Source: Nonomuraea jiangxiensis
GTDB taxonomy: Bacteria > Actinomycetota > Actinomycetes > Streptosporangiales > Streptosporangiaceae
Length of the DNA stretch: 64,000 nucleotides
Direction: 5' to 3'
NCBI RefSeq assembly: GCF_900099965.1
Contig: NZ_FNDJ01000026.1
Span: forward strand, 99,203-163,202
A model generated the notes under the pieces. The model did not search any database, had not been told where the DNA came from, and worked only from the letters and a program-made list of their open reading frames with translations. Below, in pieces: positions 46,531 to 55,083 of the stretch. Position 1 is the stretch's first letter, and every line of letters starts with the position of its first letter. The position numbers were made by a program, and so were the translations under genes.

Positions 46531-47106
46531 TCACCTCGGTGTGGTGGGCGGTGTGCTCACCGGCATGATGGGCGGCGGCGCCGTCTCCCCGGTGGTGGCC
46601 GACGGCGGTCCTCCCGGCGTGGGCGTCGCCGGCGGCGAGCCCGACGGCACGGGCGTCAGGCTCGCGTACTGCCCGACCCGCGCCTTGACCGGCACCTCCA
46701 GCTGCACGGGCTCGGCCCCGCTGAAGAAGAACGTCATCGGCACCGTGTCCCCCCGCACCCCGCTGACCGTGCCGAGCGGCTGGTCATCGACGCCGACGGG
46801 CTGATCGGGCGGCAACGTCAGAGCCCCGGCCAACTGCACGGACCCACCCCCACCCACGGTGACCCGTTCAAGCCGGACCGGCCGGTCCCCGCTGTTGATC
46901 AGCACCCCGTACAGGACCTGCTGCGGCCCAGGCGACCCCGTCTCCGCCCCGCCCACCAGGAAGACGTTACGCAGGTACAGCTCACCGTCCAGATCGGCGT
47001 TGGCCCCGTCGTTCTGCGGCTCGGTCTGCGTGGTGTCCAACCCCGCCTGCGAACACCCCGTGACGGCCACGGCCGACATGAACGCGGTAAGCACGATGCG
47101 ACGCAT
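46531..47106 (-). CDS. Lipoprotein, possible DUF461/copper chaperone-like
   Basis: A protein of 191 residues. Lipoprotein signal with lipobox VTGCSQ (Cys at about 18), then a beta-rich domain (LDGELYLRNVFLVGG; VLYGVLINSGDRPVRLERVT; VPMTFFFSGAEPVQLEVPVK) and a Pro/Gly/Thr-rich tail. This layout fits actinobacterial lipoproteins of the DUF461 / PCu(A)C-like kind, but the Met/His copper ligands are not clear, so function is open. ATG follows GGAGGAGG. Its stop lies 27 bp from the minisatellite. Confidence 0.75.
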   Translation of the reverse strand: MRRIVLTAFMSAVAVTGCSQAGLDTTQTEPQNDGANADLDGELYLRNVFLVGGAETGSPGPQQVLYGVLINSGDRPVRLERVTVGGGGSVQLAGALTLPPDQPVGVDDQPLGTVSGVRGDTVPMTFFFSGAEPVQLEVPVKARVGQYASLTPVPSGSPPATPTPGGPPSATTGETAPPPIMPVSTPPTTPR

Positions 47107-47234
47107 CCCCCGCCTCCTCCTAGCACCCGACGCTGCCACCCCGCTACCCCCGAACCCCCCACCGAACCCCTTCGCCCCGTCGCGGCGGCAGCGGTTCGAT
47201 GGACCGGGGGTGGGAGGCGTGCGAGGCTCGGGGC

Positions 47235-47554
47235 GTGCCGGACTACTACCGCGACCTCGCCGCCGACCGGGACCTCCGCGGACAGCAGGGAGTTCATCCA
47301 GGGGATCGTCGGCGCTCTGCCACCCGGCGCGCCCGTGCTGGACTGCGCGTGCGGGATCAGGACGGATGCCATGGCGCTCGCGCACCCGCCACCGACGCCG
47401 GCTCCGCCATGGTGGGCGCGCTCGCGGCGATGCGGCGGGTGCTCTCGCCCACCGGCACGCTGATCGTGGACTCCCGTGACTGGGAGGCGCTCTATCGCGA
47501 ACGCCCCGCACCGTGGCCGCCGACCGGGTGCGCGAGCGCGGCCACGCCTTCTGA
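47235..47554 (+). pseudogene. Decayed SAM-dependent methyltransferase
   Basis: Fragments of one methyltransferase lie in order but in shifting frames. VPDYYRDLAADRD is in one frame from 47235, FIQGIVGALPPGAPVLDCAC with the SAM-binding motif (LDCACGIRTD) in a second, and AMRRVLSPTGTLIVDSRDWE back in the first; a RTVAADRVRERGHAF end before the TGA at 47552-47554 is in another frame. About 60 residues of the middle domain are missing. It resembles glycine/sarcosine methyltransferase-type enzymes. At least two frameshifts and one deletion make function unlikely. It fills most of the gap between 47107 and 47590. Confidence 0.75.
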
Positions 47555-47590
47555 CACCACGGATGGGGGCAGGCGGGCGGCGGGGCGGCT

Positions 47591-48733
47591 CTAGGGGACG
47601 AGCCGGAGTGAGGGGCGCTGGTCGGGCAGGCCGATGAGCTCGCGTACGCGGCCGATCGGCCAGGCCAGCTCCCTGGCCAGGACGGCGGCGGTCAGGTCGC
47701 TCTCCCGCGAGGCCAGCTCGAACGCCTGGGCGAGCAGGACGGGCTGCTCACCGGGATAGCCGGAGACGGGCTCGTTGGTGAACCCCGGCTGCTCGCGCAG
47801 GGCGTTGAGGCGCTGGTAGGCACGGCCGGCGGCGGAGTCGGACAGCAGCCCGGTCTCCCGGCAGCGGTAGAGCAGCGAGTCGACCGACACCCCCCACGTC
47901 TGCCGCAGCTCGGCGAGTCTGCGCAGGTCGGCCCGCAGGGGAAGGTGCGGCAGGATGCTGTCGCGAGGGGTGAGGAACTCGGCGGCGAACGCGTCGGCCT
48001 CCCGCTCCTGGTGGCTGTCGCCCGCGGCGGTGTCGCCGTGCAGGACCAGATGGCCCAGCTCGTGGGCGGCGGTGAAGCGGTGGCGGTAGATGTCGTCGAA
48101 CCGGTTGGGGGTCAGCACGACGATCGGCCGCGGCAGGCTGGAGGTGGAGAAGGCGTCCACGGTGACCGCGTCGGGGTCGTGGCGGGGGAAGGCGACCACG
48201 ATGCCGTGCGCCTCCATGTGCCGCACCAGGTGGCTGACCGGGCCGGTGCCGAGCCCCCAGTGGGCCCGCAGCGCCCGGGCCGCGCCCGCCGGGTCGCGCG
48301 GCAGCGCCGGATGCAGCTCGCCGCCGGCGAAGCCGGGCAGGTCGATCAGGGGGAGCTGGATCCGCTTTTCCAGGGCGTAGGTCAGCTCCCACACCTGCTC
48401 GACGAAGGCCACGGCCTTGGCCCGCTGGTAGGCGCGGGTGGAGCGCAGGCTGCGGAAATGGGCCATGGAGCCGTCGAGCTTGCCGTGCGGGCGGCCCGGC
48501 AGGAAGAACGCCATCGGCACGGCCAGCACCTCGGCCAGGCGCGGGATCAGGTCGGGCCGGGGCCGGGTGACGCCCGATTCGTACTGGCCGACGGCGGCGG
48601 GGGAGACGCTGAGGTGCTCGGCCACCTCCTTCTTGGTGAGCGCGGCGAGGTGCCGGGCCTGGGTGAGGCGGGTGGCGTCGAAGGCGTCGGCGACGGCCTG
48701 CGGACTCGGCCCGCCCGTCCTGGAGTCACTCAC
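47591..48733 (-). CDS. XRE helix-turn-helix protein fused to ImmA/IrrE metallopeptidase
   Basis: A protein of 380 residues. N-terminal helix-turn-helix (TKKEVAEHLSVSPAAVGQYE) at about 33-55, then an ImmA/IrrE (DUF955) protease with zinc motif AAHELGH (H224, E225, H228) and the following acidic EREADAFAAEF. Such proteins cleave a partner repressor and control mobile elements, toxin-antitoxin sets or the DNA-damage response. The GTG overlaps the end of the upstream gene by 8 bp, so the two are one operon. Confidence 0.9.
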   Translation of the reverse strand: MSDSRTGGPSPQAVADAFDATRLTQARHLAALTKKEVAEHLSVSPAAVGQYESGVTRPRPDLIPRLAEVLAVPMAFFLPGRPHGKLDGSMAHFRSLRSTRAYQRAKAVAFVEQVWELTYALEKRIQLPLIDLPGFAGGELHPALPRDPAGAARALRAHWGLGTGPVSHLVRHMEAHGIVVAFPRHDPDAVTVDAFSTSSLPRPIVVLTPNRFDDIYRHRFTAAHELGHLVLHGDTAAGDSHQEREADAFAAEFLTPRDSILPHLPLRADLRRLAELRQTWGVSVDSLLYRCRETGLLSDSAAGRAYQRLNALREQPGFTNEPVSGYPGEQPVLLAQAFELASRESDLTAAVLARELAWPIGRVRELIGLPDQRPSLRLVP

Positions 48734-49538
48734 CGGCGGCGGCTTCTGACCTGGCCGGGGCGGCCTCGCTGACCGGCGGCGCGAGCCGCTCGGCACCGGT
48801 GCGCGCGTTGAGCGACGGCGTGGGCATGTCGCCCGTGTCGAACGTGAGCGACAGCGTCGAGGAGTAGGCGGCGGGCGTGTCCTGCGCCAGCGGGATCTCC
48901 TCGCAGTGGTGCCAGCGCAGGCTGCCGGTGCGGTCAAGCAGCTCGGCCTCGCCCCACCAGGCGTCGAGCAGCCCGGCGTGCGCGTTGCAGGCGTAGGCGA
49001 TCAGCACCAGGCTCGTCCCTTCTGGCAGGTCGCCCAGCGCCTCGGCGATCGGGACGGCCTGCGGCGCGATGCCCTGCAGCGCGAGCTGCCGCATCCGCGG
49101 CTCGGGCCCGAACCGGTTGAACAGCGCCTGCACCAGCGCGGACGGCCGGCCGTCGCCGATGCGCGCGCTCATCACGCTCAGGGAGCGGTCCTTGGCGTAG
49201 CGGAACGGGAACAGCAGCCTGCCGTCCAGCACCACCAGCTCGTGCTGCGACCCCGCGGGCTTGACGATCCGCACGTCCCCCATGTCCTCGAACGCCTCGG
49301 CCAGCGCCTCGAACTTGCGCGACATGAGCGTGAACCCGAACGGGTGCAGGTGGTCGGTCTGGGCCATCCGCTGGGCGTCGCGGGCGTTTTCCAGCGCGAC
49401 CGACAGGGCCTCCGCGACCGCCTGCCTGATGGCGGGCGCGCGCTGCCCGAACGTGTCATGAGCCCATTGCGACACCGGGGAAACCTCCGCAGCCCGGCGG
49501 CGGCCGGGGGACGGCGCCGCTTCATTTTCCAACATCAT
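48726..49538 (-). CDS. Hypothetical protein coupled to the XRE-ImmA gene
   Basis: A protein of 270 residues of no family I can name. A helical first part (WAHDTFGQRAPAIRQAVAEA; FGFTLMSRKFEALAEAFEDM) is followed by a mixed region with VKPAGSQHELVVLDGRLLFP and SLVLIAYACNAHAGLLDAWW, then a disordered tail. No signal peptide. Its end overlaps the XRE-ImmA start by 8 bp, so the product is a likely partner or substrate of that metallopeptidase. The start may be a few codons further in (in-frame GTG of VSPVSQW). Confidence 0.7.
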   Translation of the reverse strand: MMLENEAAPSPGRRRAAEVSPVSQWAHDTFGQRAPAIRQAVAEALSVALENARDAQRMAQTDHLHPFGFTLMSRKFEALAEAFEDMGDVRIVKPAGSQHELVVLDGRLLFPFRYAKDRSLSVMSARIGDGRPSALVQALFNRFGPEPRMRQLALQGIAPQAVPIAEALGDLPEGTSLVLIAYACNAHAGLLDAWWGEAELLDRTGSLRWHHCEEIPLAQDTPAAYSSTLSLTFDTGDMPTPSLNARTGAERLAPPVSEAAPARSEAAAGE

Positions 49539-49610
49539 AGACCCGCCACGGCTTCACGAAGCCGCTCCGGCGCGCGGGGCCCGAGGGCGATCTCACGGAT
49601 GATCTCGTCC

Positions 49611-49655
49611 TTGTCATGCTTGATTTCTTGTATGACAATATTTCGCGTCTGACAA
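49611..49655 (+). promoter_or_regulatory. Promoter with two FCD-GntR-type operators before the HyGH6 genes
   Basis: A -35-like TTGTCA (49611-49616), 17-bp spacer and -10-like GACAAT (49634-49639) precede the ATG at 49682. TTGTATGACAA (49628-49638) fits the FadR-subfamily operator pattern TNGTNNNACNA and overlaps the -10. A second, near-perfect site GCGTCTGACAA lies at 49645-49655. The two centres are 17 bp apart. Confidence 0.62.
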
Positions 49656-49681
49656 AAAGCCTGACGAAAAGGTGTGTCACG

Positions 49682-51769
49682 ATGCGAACTTCCGACTGGC
49701 CCAGAACCGCGACCCGCTGGACGCAGCTCACGCTGGCCGAGGACGACCCGGCGCATCTCGATGTCGACTTCTGGACCTCGGTGATGCGTGACAGCAGGTC
49801 GAACGCGGTCTGCATCAGCGCCGGCGGCTACATCGCCTACTATCCGACCCGGATCCCGTTCCACCATCGCAGCACCTTCTTGGGCGACACCGACCCCTTC
49901 GGCGCCCTCGTGGAGCGGGCCAGGGGATTGGGCATGCACGTCATGGCGCGGGTGGACCCGCACGCGGTGCACGCCGACGCCGCCAGGGCGCACCCGGAAT
50001 GGCTGGCACGCGACGCGCAGGGCACGCCGATCGAGCACTGGTCGTACCCCGACATCTGGCTGACGTGCGCTTTCACCGGCTACCACCGCGAGTTCATCAC
50101 CGAGGTGGCGCGGGAGATCGTGCGCGAGTACGACGTGGACGCGATCTTCGCCAACCGCTGGGAGGGCTATGCCGGCATCTCCCACAGCGAGGCCGCGCAA
50201 CGCTCCTTCCGCGACGAAACCGGCTTCGAGCTGCCCGAACGCGCGGGCGACGGCACCGGCCCCGCCTGGCCCGCGTACGTGGCCTGGCGCCGGCGCCGGC
50301 TCAGCGAGCTGGTGGCGATCTGGGACGCGGCGGTCAAGGACGTACGGCCGCACGCGCGCTTCATCCCCAACCTGGGCGCGTTCGCCGCCCGCGACCTGGA
50401 ACCGGAGCTGGTGCGCCGGGTCTATCCGATGTTCGTGGTGGACAAGCAGGGCCGCTCGGGCATCGAGGCGCCGTGGGCGGCCGGGCGGGTGGCCAAGCGC
50501 AGCCGCGGCCTGTTCCCGGACCGGCCGGTCGGGCTCATCACCTCCGTCGGGCCCGAGCACCACCAGCACCGGTGGAAGGACGCGGTGGCCCCGCCCGAGG
50601 AGGTCAAGACGTGGATCGTGGACGGGTTCGCGCAGGGCGCGTTCCCGTGGTTCACCAAGTTCAACGCCACGATCTCGGATCCCCGGTGGGTGCCGGCGAT
50701 CGTGGAGGCGTTCGGCCTGCACGCGCGGCTGGAGCCGGTGCTGGCGGAGCTTCCGGTCAGCGCCGAGGTCGCGCTGCTCGACCCGGACCGGGTGGGCCGG
50801 GTGCGTACCGGGGCGGCGCACACCTTCCCCGACGAGGACGGGTTCTACCAGGCGCTGGTCGAGGCGCGGATCCCGTTCGACCTGCTGGCCGACCAGGCGT
50901 TGTCCGCGGAGCGGCTGCGGCCGTACAAGGTGCTGGTGCTGGCCGACGCCGAGCAGCTCAGCGACGCGCAATGCCAGGTGATCCGCGAGTACGTCGCCGC
51001 GGGCGGCGGCCTGGTGGCCGCCCACCAGTCCTCCCTGTACGACGAGCGGGGCGAGCCGCGCGAGGGCTTCGGCCTGGCGGACGTGCTGGGCGTGGACCTG
51101 GTCGAGTCCGTCAGGGGGCCGGTGAAGAACAACTACATCGCGCTGACCGGCGACCACCCCGTGAACGCGGGCTTCGACGGCGCCAGGCGCATCATCGGCG
51201 GCACCCGCCTGCTGCGCGTCGCGGCCCGCGCGGGCACGCGGGTGCCGCTCAGGTTCGTGCCCGACTTTCCCGACCTGCCGATGGAGGAGCTGTACGCCCG
51301 GGAGCGGCCGGACGCCCCCGCGGCCGTCATCAGGCAGGCCGCCGACGGTGGCGGGCGGGTCGTGTACTTCCCGTTCGACCTCGGCGCGGTCTACTGGGAG
51401 GCGCTCCAGGCCGACCACGGCCGGCTGATCGCCAACGCCGTGCGGTGGGCACTCGGCGGCGAGCCCGAGGTGACCGTGCGCGGACCCGGCCTGGCCGACC
51501 TCGCCGTACGCCGGGACGCAGACGCCGTCGCGGTCGCCCTGGTGAACCTCACCAACCCGATGGCCATGCGGGGCGCCATCAGGGAGACGATCCCGCTGCC
51601 CGCGCAGACGGTGACGGTCGCCCTGCCGCCCGGCGTGCGGGGCGCGAAGGCCAGGCTGCTCGTCGCGGAGGCCGACGCCGCCACGGAGGTCCGCGACGGC
51701 CGGGTGGAGGTCGAACTGACGGGCGTGGGCCTCATCGAGGTCGTGCACCTCACCTGGGACCGCGCATGA
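49682..51769 (+). CDS. HyGH6-type glycoside hydrolase-like protein with beta-galactosidase-trimerization-like domain
   Basis: A protein of 695 residues without a signal peptide. Residues 1-330 look like the hypothetical glycosyl hydrolase 6 (HyGH6) barrel: WTSVMRDSRSNAVCISAGGY, YYPTRIPFHHRSTFLGDTDP, GLGMHVMARVDPHAVHADAA. Residues 380-600 match the class I amidotransferase-like trimerization domain of GH42 (YKVLVLADAEQLSDAQCQVI; YVAAGGGLVAAHQSSL), and the end is a beta-sandwich. The substrate is unknown. A GntR-type site lies upstream. It overlaps the next gene by 4 bp. Confidence 0.78.
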   Translation: MRTSDWPRTATRWTQLTLAEDDPAHLDVDFWTSVMRDSRSNAVCISAGGYIAYYPTRIPFHHRSTFLGDTDPFGALVERARGLGMHVMARVDPHAVHADAARAHPEWLARDAQGTPIEHWSYPDIWLTCAFTGYHREFITEVAREIVREYDVDAIFANRWEGYAGISHSEAAQRSFRDETGFELPERAGDGTGPAWPAYVAWRRRRLSELVAIWDAAVKDVRPHARFIPNLGAFAARDLEPELVRRVYPMFVVDKQGRSGIEAPWAAGRVAKRSRGLFPDRPVGLITSVGPEHHQHRWKDAVAPPEEVKTWIVDGFAQGAFPWFTKFNATISDPRWVPAIVEAFGLHARLEPVLAELPVSAEVALLDPDRVGRVRTGAAHTFPDEDGFYQALVEARIPFDLLADQALSAERLRPYKVLVLADAEQLSDAQCQVIREYVAAGGGLVAAHQSSLYDERGEPREGFGLADVLGVDLVESVRGPVKNNYIALTGDHPVNAGFDGARRIIGGTRLLRVAARAGTRVPLRFVPDFPDLPMEELYARERPDAPAAVIRQAADGGGRVVYFPFDLGAVYWEALQADHGRLIANAVRWALGGEPEVTVRGPGLADLAVRRDADAVAVALVNLTNPMAMRGAIRETIPLPAQTVTVALPPGVRGAKARLLVAEADAATEVRDGRVEVELTGVGLIEVVHLTWDRA

Positions 51770-53706
51770 CGGGTGCTCAGTGGTGGCGGGAGCCGTTCCG
51801 GGTGTTCCAGACCAATCTCCGCGAGGTGGACGCGGGGCTGGACGTCGAGCGGGTGCTCGACTACCTGGAGGAGTTCGGTGCCGACACGTGGCTGCTCAGC
51901 GTCGGCGGCATCCTGTCCAACTACCCGACCGACCTCGACTTCCAGACGCGCAACCCGTGGCTGGCCGAGCGCCCGTCCGGTGATCTGGTCGGCGACGCGG
52001 TCGCCGCGGCCCGGCGCAGGGGCGTGCGGGTGCTCGCCCGCATGGACTTCTCCAAGATCGACCAGCGGCGGGCCGAGCGGCACCCCGAGTGGTGCTTCGT
52101 GGCCCCCGACGGCGCCTCCCAGGTCTACAACGAGCTGGCCAGTGTGTGCCCGAGCGGCGACTATTACCAGGTCAAGCTGTTCGAGGTGATCGGCGAGGTG
52201 CTCGACCGGTACGAGATCGACGGCTTCTTCCTCAACTGGATGTCGTTCAACGAGGTCGACTACAGCAGGCGCTACTGGGGAGTGTGCCACTGCCTGGCAT
52301 GCGTACGCCGCTTCGGCGACCCGCTGCCCACAGGCCCGGACTCGCCCGGTTACCAGCGCTGGCGGCGGCTGGCGAACGAGACCCTGGAAGAGCTCAACGC
52401 CCGGATCAGGGCCGAGATCGCCGGCCGGCGGCCCGGGGCGGCGCTGATCCTGGGGGAGCGCGCCGACCTCGTCTTCCACGAGGCCAACAACGCCGTCGGC
52501 CGGCCGCTCTGGCACCACAGGACCAGCGAGCACGTCAGCGCGGCCAAGTCGTACCGGCCGGAGGTTCCCGTGCTGGTCAACGCGGTGGGGTTCGTGGACA
52601 TGCCGTACCGGATGGCGGGGGAGGAGCCGTACCACTTCGCCCAGTATCTGATCCAGGCGACCGCGCGGGGGGCGATCCCGTCCACGTACGTCATGGGGAC
52701 GCCCGACGACAGCCCGTACGAGTGCCTGCGGGTCGCGGGCGAGATCACCCGCTTCCACCGCGACCACGCGGACGTCTACCGTGACCTCGTCCCCGCGGCC
52801 CGCACGCTGCTGGTCAGGCCCGACCCGTCGCCTGGCGGGGCGACCAGCGAGTTCCAGGGGCTGTACCTGTCCCTGCTGGAGCGGCACATCCCGTTCGACG
52901 TGCTGCCGGAGGACAAGCTGGCGGTGAGCGACCTGTCCAGGTATCGGCTGGTCGTGCTGCCCGACCTCGGGCCGTTGCGGGAGCCCGAGGTGCTCGACGC
53001 GTACGTGTGGGCGGGCGGGACGGTGCTGGCCACCGGCTCGACCGGGTTCGAGGCGGACCGGGCGCGACTCGCCTGCCTGCCCGTGGCCCGCCGTCTGGCG
53101 AGCAGGGAGAGCGAGGAGGCCGTGCGCTCGCTGCACCTGCGCGGCGAGCGGGGCATGCTGCCGGTGATCGGCGCCTTCCACGTGGTCGAGGCGCGCGAGG
53201 GGGCACGGGCGGGCCTGCTCGCGCTGTCCAGGGCCAGGTACGGCCCGCCGGAGAAGTGCCACGGACACCAGGAGACCGGCCACCCCGGCTGGCTGAGCGC
53301 CCGCTACGGGCAGGGCACCGGCGTGCTGATGCCGTGGACGGTCGGCCGCGGCTATCGGGAGACCGGGCTGAGCGCCCATCGCGACGAGTTCGCGGACCGC
53401 GCGCTCGACGCCGCCGGCGCGGACCTGACGATGGAGACCGACCTGCCGGAGCAGGTGGAGATCGTGCTCGGCCGGTCCGCGTACGGCGGGGTGATCCACC
53501 TGCTCAACCGCTCGGGCGACGCCGACCAGCGGTTCCGCCGCCCGCTGGAGATCGGGGAGTGCCGGCTCACGCTGCCCTGGCCGGGCGAGGTCCACGCCCT
53601 GCGCGCCGGCCGCGTGCTGGAAACCGATGCCGCGAACCGCGTGCTCCTGCCCCGGATCGGGCTCTACGAGGTCCTCGTCGTCAGATTGTCAAACAAGTAT
53701 TCATGA
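51766..53706 (+). CDS. Second HyGH6-type glycoside hydrolase-like protein
   Basis: A protein of 646 residues and same architecture as its neighbour: barrel-like part (RVLDYLEEFGADTWLLSVGG; GVRVLARMDFSKIDQRRAER; DRYEIDGFFLNWMSFNEVDY), a CHCLACVRRF pair of Cys often seen in this family, then the GATase-like domain (SRYRLVVLPDLGPLREPEVL; YVWAGGTVLATGSTG). It differs too much from the first to be a recent duplicate. The two may form one enzyme or act in sequence. ATG overlaps the preceding stop. The last codons contain a TNGTNNNACNA site. Confidence 0.76.
   Translation: MTGAQWWREPFRVFQTNLREVDAGLDVERVLDYLEEFGADTWLLSVGGILSNYPTDLDFQTRNPWLAERPSGDLVGDAVAAARRRGVRVLARMDFSKIDQRRAERHPEWCFVAPDGASQVYNELASVCPSGDYYQVKLFEVIGEVLDRYEIDGFFLNWMSFNEVDYSRRYWGVCHCLACVRRFGDPLPTGPDSPGYQRWRRLANETLEELNARIRAEIAGRRPGAALILGERADLVFHEANNAVGRPLWHHRTSEHVSAAKSYRPEVPVLVNAVGFVDMPYRMAGEEPYHFAQYLIQATARGAIPSTYVMGTPDDSPYECLRVAGEITRFHRDHADVYRDLVPAARTLLVRPDPSPGGATSEFQGLYLSLLERHIPFDVLPEDKLAVSDLSRYRLVVLPDLGPLREPEVLDAYVWAGGTVLATGSTGFEADRARLACLPVARRLASRESEEAVRSLHLRGERGMLPVIGAFHVVEAREGARAGLLALSRARYGPPEKCHGHQETGHPGWLSARYGQGTGVLMPWTVGRGYRETGLSAHRDEFADRALDAAGADLTMETDLPEQVEIVLGRSAYGGVIHLLNRSGDADQRFRRPLEIGECRLTLPWPGEVHALRAGRVLETDAANRVLLPRIGLYEVLVVRLSNKYS
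53686..53696. promoter_or_regulatory. FCD-GntR-type operator at the end of the second HyGH6 gene
   Basis: TTGTCAAACAA fits TNGTNNNACNA at every fixed base. It lies within the last codons of the HyGH6-like gene, 94 bp upstream of the binding-protein start. Confidence 0.55.
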
Positions 53707-53746
53707 CCTATTGACGGTCTCGTCTGACAAATGAACACTAGGTCAT
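53703..53746. promoter_or_regulatory. Promoter/operator region of the sugar ABC operon
   Basis: TCGTCTGACAA (53720-53730) matches TNGTNNNACNA and lies between TTGACG (53711-53716, -35-like) and AACACT (53734-53739, weak -10-like, spacing 17). Perfect 8-bp inverted arms ATGACCTA (53703-53710) and TAGGTCAT (53739-53746) are centred on the operator within one base. Confidence 0.6.
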
Positions 53747-53790
53747 CACCGGGGTAGCCGATCCCCTGTGAGGACGACGGGAGAAGAGTG

Positions 53791-55083
53791 ATGAGCGGAC
53801 TCGATCGGCGGGGCTTCCTGAAGCTGGCCGCGGCCGGTGCGCTGGGCGCCGGGCTCACGGCATGCGGCGGCGGCTCCGAGGGCGGCGCGGGCGGTCTCTC
53901 ACTGAGATACGCCTGGTGGGGCAACAACATCCGGCAGCAGAACTACATGAAGGCGCTCAAAGAGTTCACCACCCAGAACAAGGACATCCAGGTCGAGCCC
54001 GAGTTCGCCGAATACAGCGCCTTCCAGGAGCGCATGACCACGCAGATGGCCGCCCGCGACGTGGCCGACATCTTCTGGATCGCCTCTCCGCAGGTGCTCA
54101 CCTACCACAAGAGCAAGCTCTACCGCCGCCTCGACGACATCCCGACCCTTGACCTGTCCGGTTATTCCAAGGCCGACCTGGACTCCTTCAAGCTCGGCGG
54201 CGAGCTCAACACGATGCCGTTCGGCATCTTCGTCCCCGTCATCCGCTACAACGAGACCTGGGCCAAGGAGGACGGCGTCGAGCTCCCGGCCGTCGACACC
54301 GACTGGGACGCCTGGGCGGCCTTCCTCGTCGACTACACCAGGAACAACCCCGGCAAGCGGAAGGGCATGGCGTACGAGCCCGACGCCGACCTGCCGTTCG
54401 AGTCCTGGCTGCGGCAGCGCGGCGAGCAGTTGTGGACCGAGGACGGCAGGGCGGGCTTCACCGTCGACAGCACGCGCGCCTGGTTCGACTGGTGGGACAA
54501 GCTGCTCAAGGCCGGGGCCGTGCTGACGCTCAGCGAGCAGGAGGGCATGTCGCCCGACTGGGCGCTGGTCGGCAAGAAGGTGCTGGCCAAGGTGGGCAAC
54601 TCCAACCACATCATCGACGACGCCAAGATGTTCCCCGACCAGCGCTTCAAGCTCCGCCCCACGCCGGTCGCCGCCGGGGCTCAGGCGGGGCACCCGTTCC
54701 TGTACTTCCCGCGGATGGCGATATATCAGGGCATCGACGATGAGAAGGTGCAGGCCGCCGGCAAGCTCGTCAACTACAACACCAACAACGTGGCGATGCT
54801 CAAGACCGTCGGCCTGACCATGGGGGCGCCGGTCAACCCCAAGGTGTTCGAGCAGTCGAAGGACTTCGCCGGTCAGGACGAGAAGGAGATGCTCGCCGTC
54901 GTACAGGCTGCGCGCGAGGCCGAGCGCAAGCCCCGCTTCGAGGCGCCGCCGGGCACGAGCACCTGGCGCACGGCCATGGCCAGGGTCGCCGAGGAGATCG
55001 CGCTGGGCCGGGTGAACACGGCCGACGGCTCCAAACGCTTCCTGGACGAGGTCCAGGCCGGCATCGAGCGGACCCGCAAGTGA
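53791..55083 (+). CDS. Sugar ABC transporter substrate-binding lipoprotein (Tat-type signal)
   Basis: A protein of 430 residues of extracellular binding protein family 1. The signal has a twin-arginine (DRRGFLKLAAAGALGAG) and lipobox LTAC. The binding domain shows LRYAWWGNNIRQQNYMKALK, VADIFWIASPQVLTYHKSK and MPFGIFVPVIRYNETWAKED. Such proteins bind mono- or oligosaccharides. The ATG at 53791 is preferred to a GTG one codon earlier, with GGGAGAAG upstream. First gene of the ABC part. No ATPase gene is in the cluster, so a shared MsiK-like ATPase must be elsewhere. Confidence 0.9.
   Translation: MSGLDRRGFLKLAAAGALGAGLTACGGGSEGGAGGLSLRYAWWGNNIRQQNYMKALKEFTTQNKDIQVEPEFAEYSAFQERMTTQMAARDVADIFWIASPQVLTYHKSKLYRRLDDIPTLDLSGYSKADLDSFKLGGELNTMPFGIFVPVIRYNETWAKEDGVELPAVDTDWDAWAAFLVDYTRNNPGKRKGMAYEPDADLPFESWLRQRGEQLWTEDGRAGFTVDSTRAWFDWWDKLLKAGAVLTLSEQEGMSPDWALVGKKVLAKVGNSNHIIDDAKMFPDQRFKLRPTPVAAGAQAGHPFLYFPRMAIYQGIDDEKVQAAGKLVNYNTNNVAMLKTVGLTMGAPVNPKVFEQSKDFAGQDEKEMLAVVQAAREAERKPRFEAPPGTSTWRTAMARVAEEIALGRVNTADGSKRFLDEVQAGIERTRK

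Noticed and set aside
46209..47463. Protein-coding gene across the 26-bp array
   Set aside because: All three frames are open only because of the period; no ribosome binding site or non-repeat domain until the methyltransferase remnant.
49999..53706. Plus-strand frame of more than 1200 codons reading through both HyGH6 genes
   Set aside because: Its first part is the wrong frame of the first HyGH6 gene; only the part from 51766 is real.
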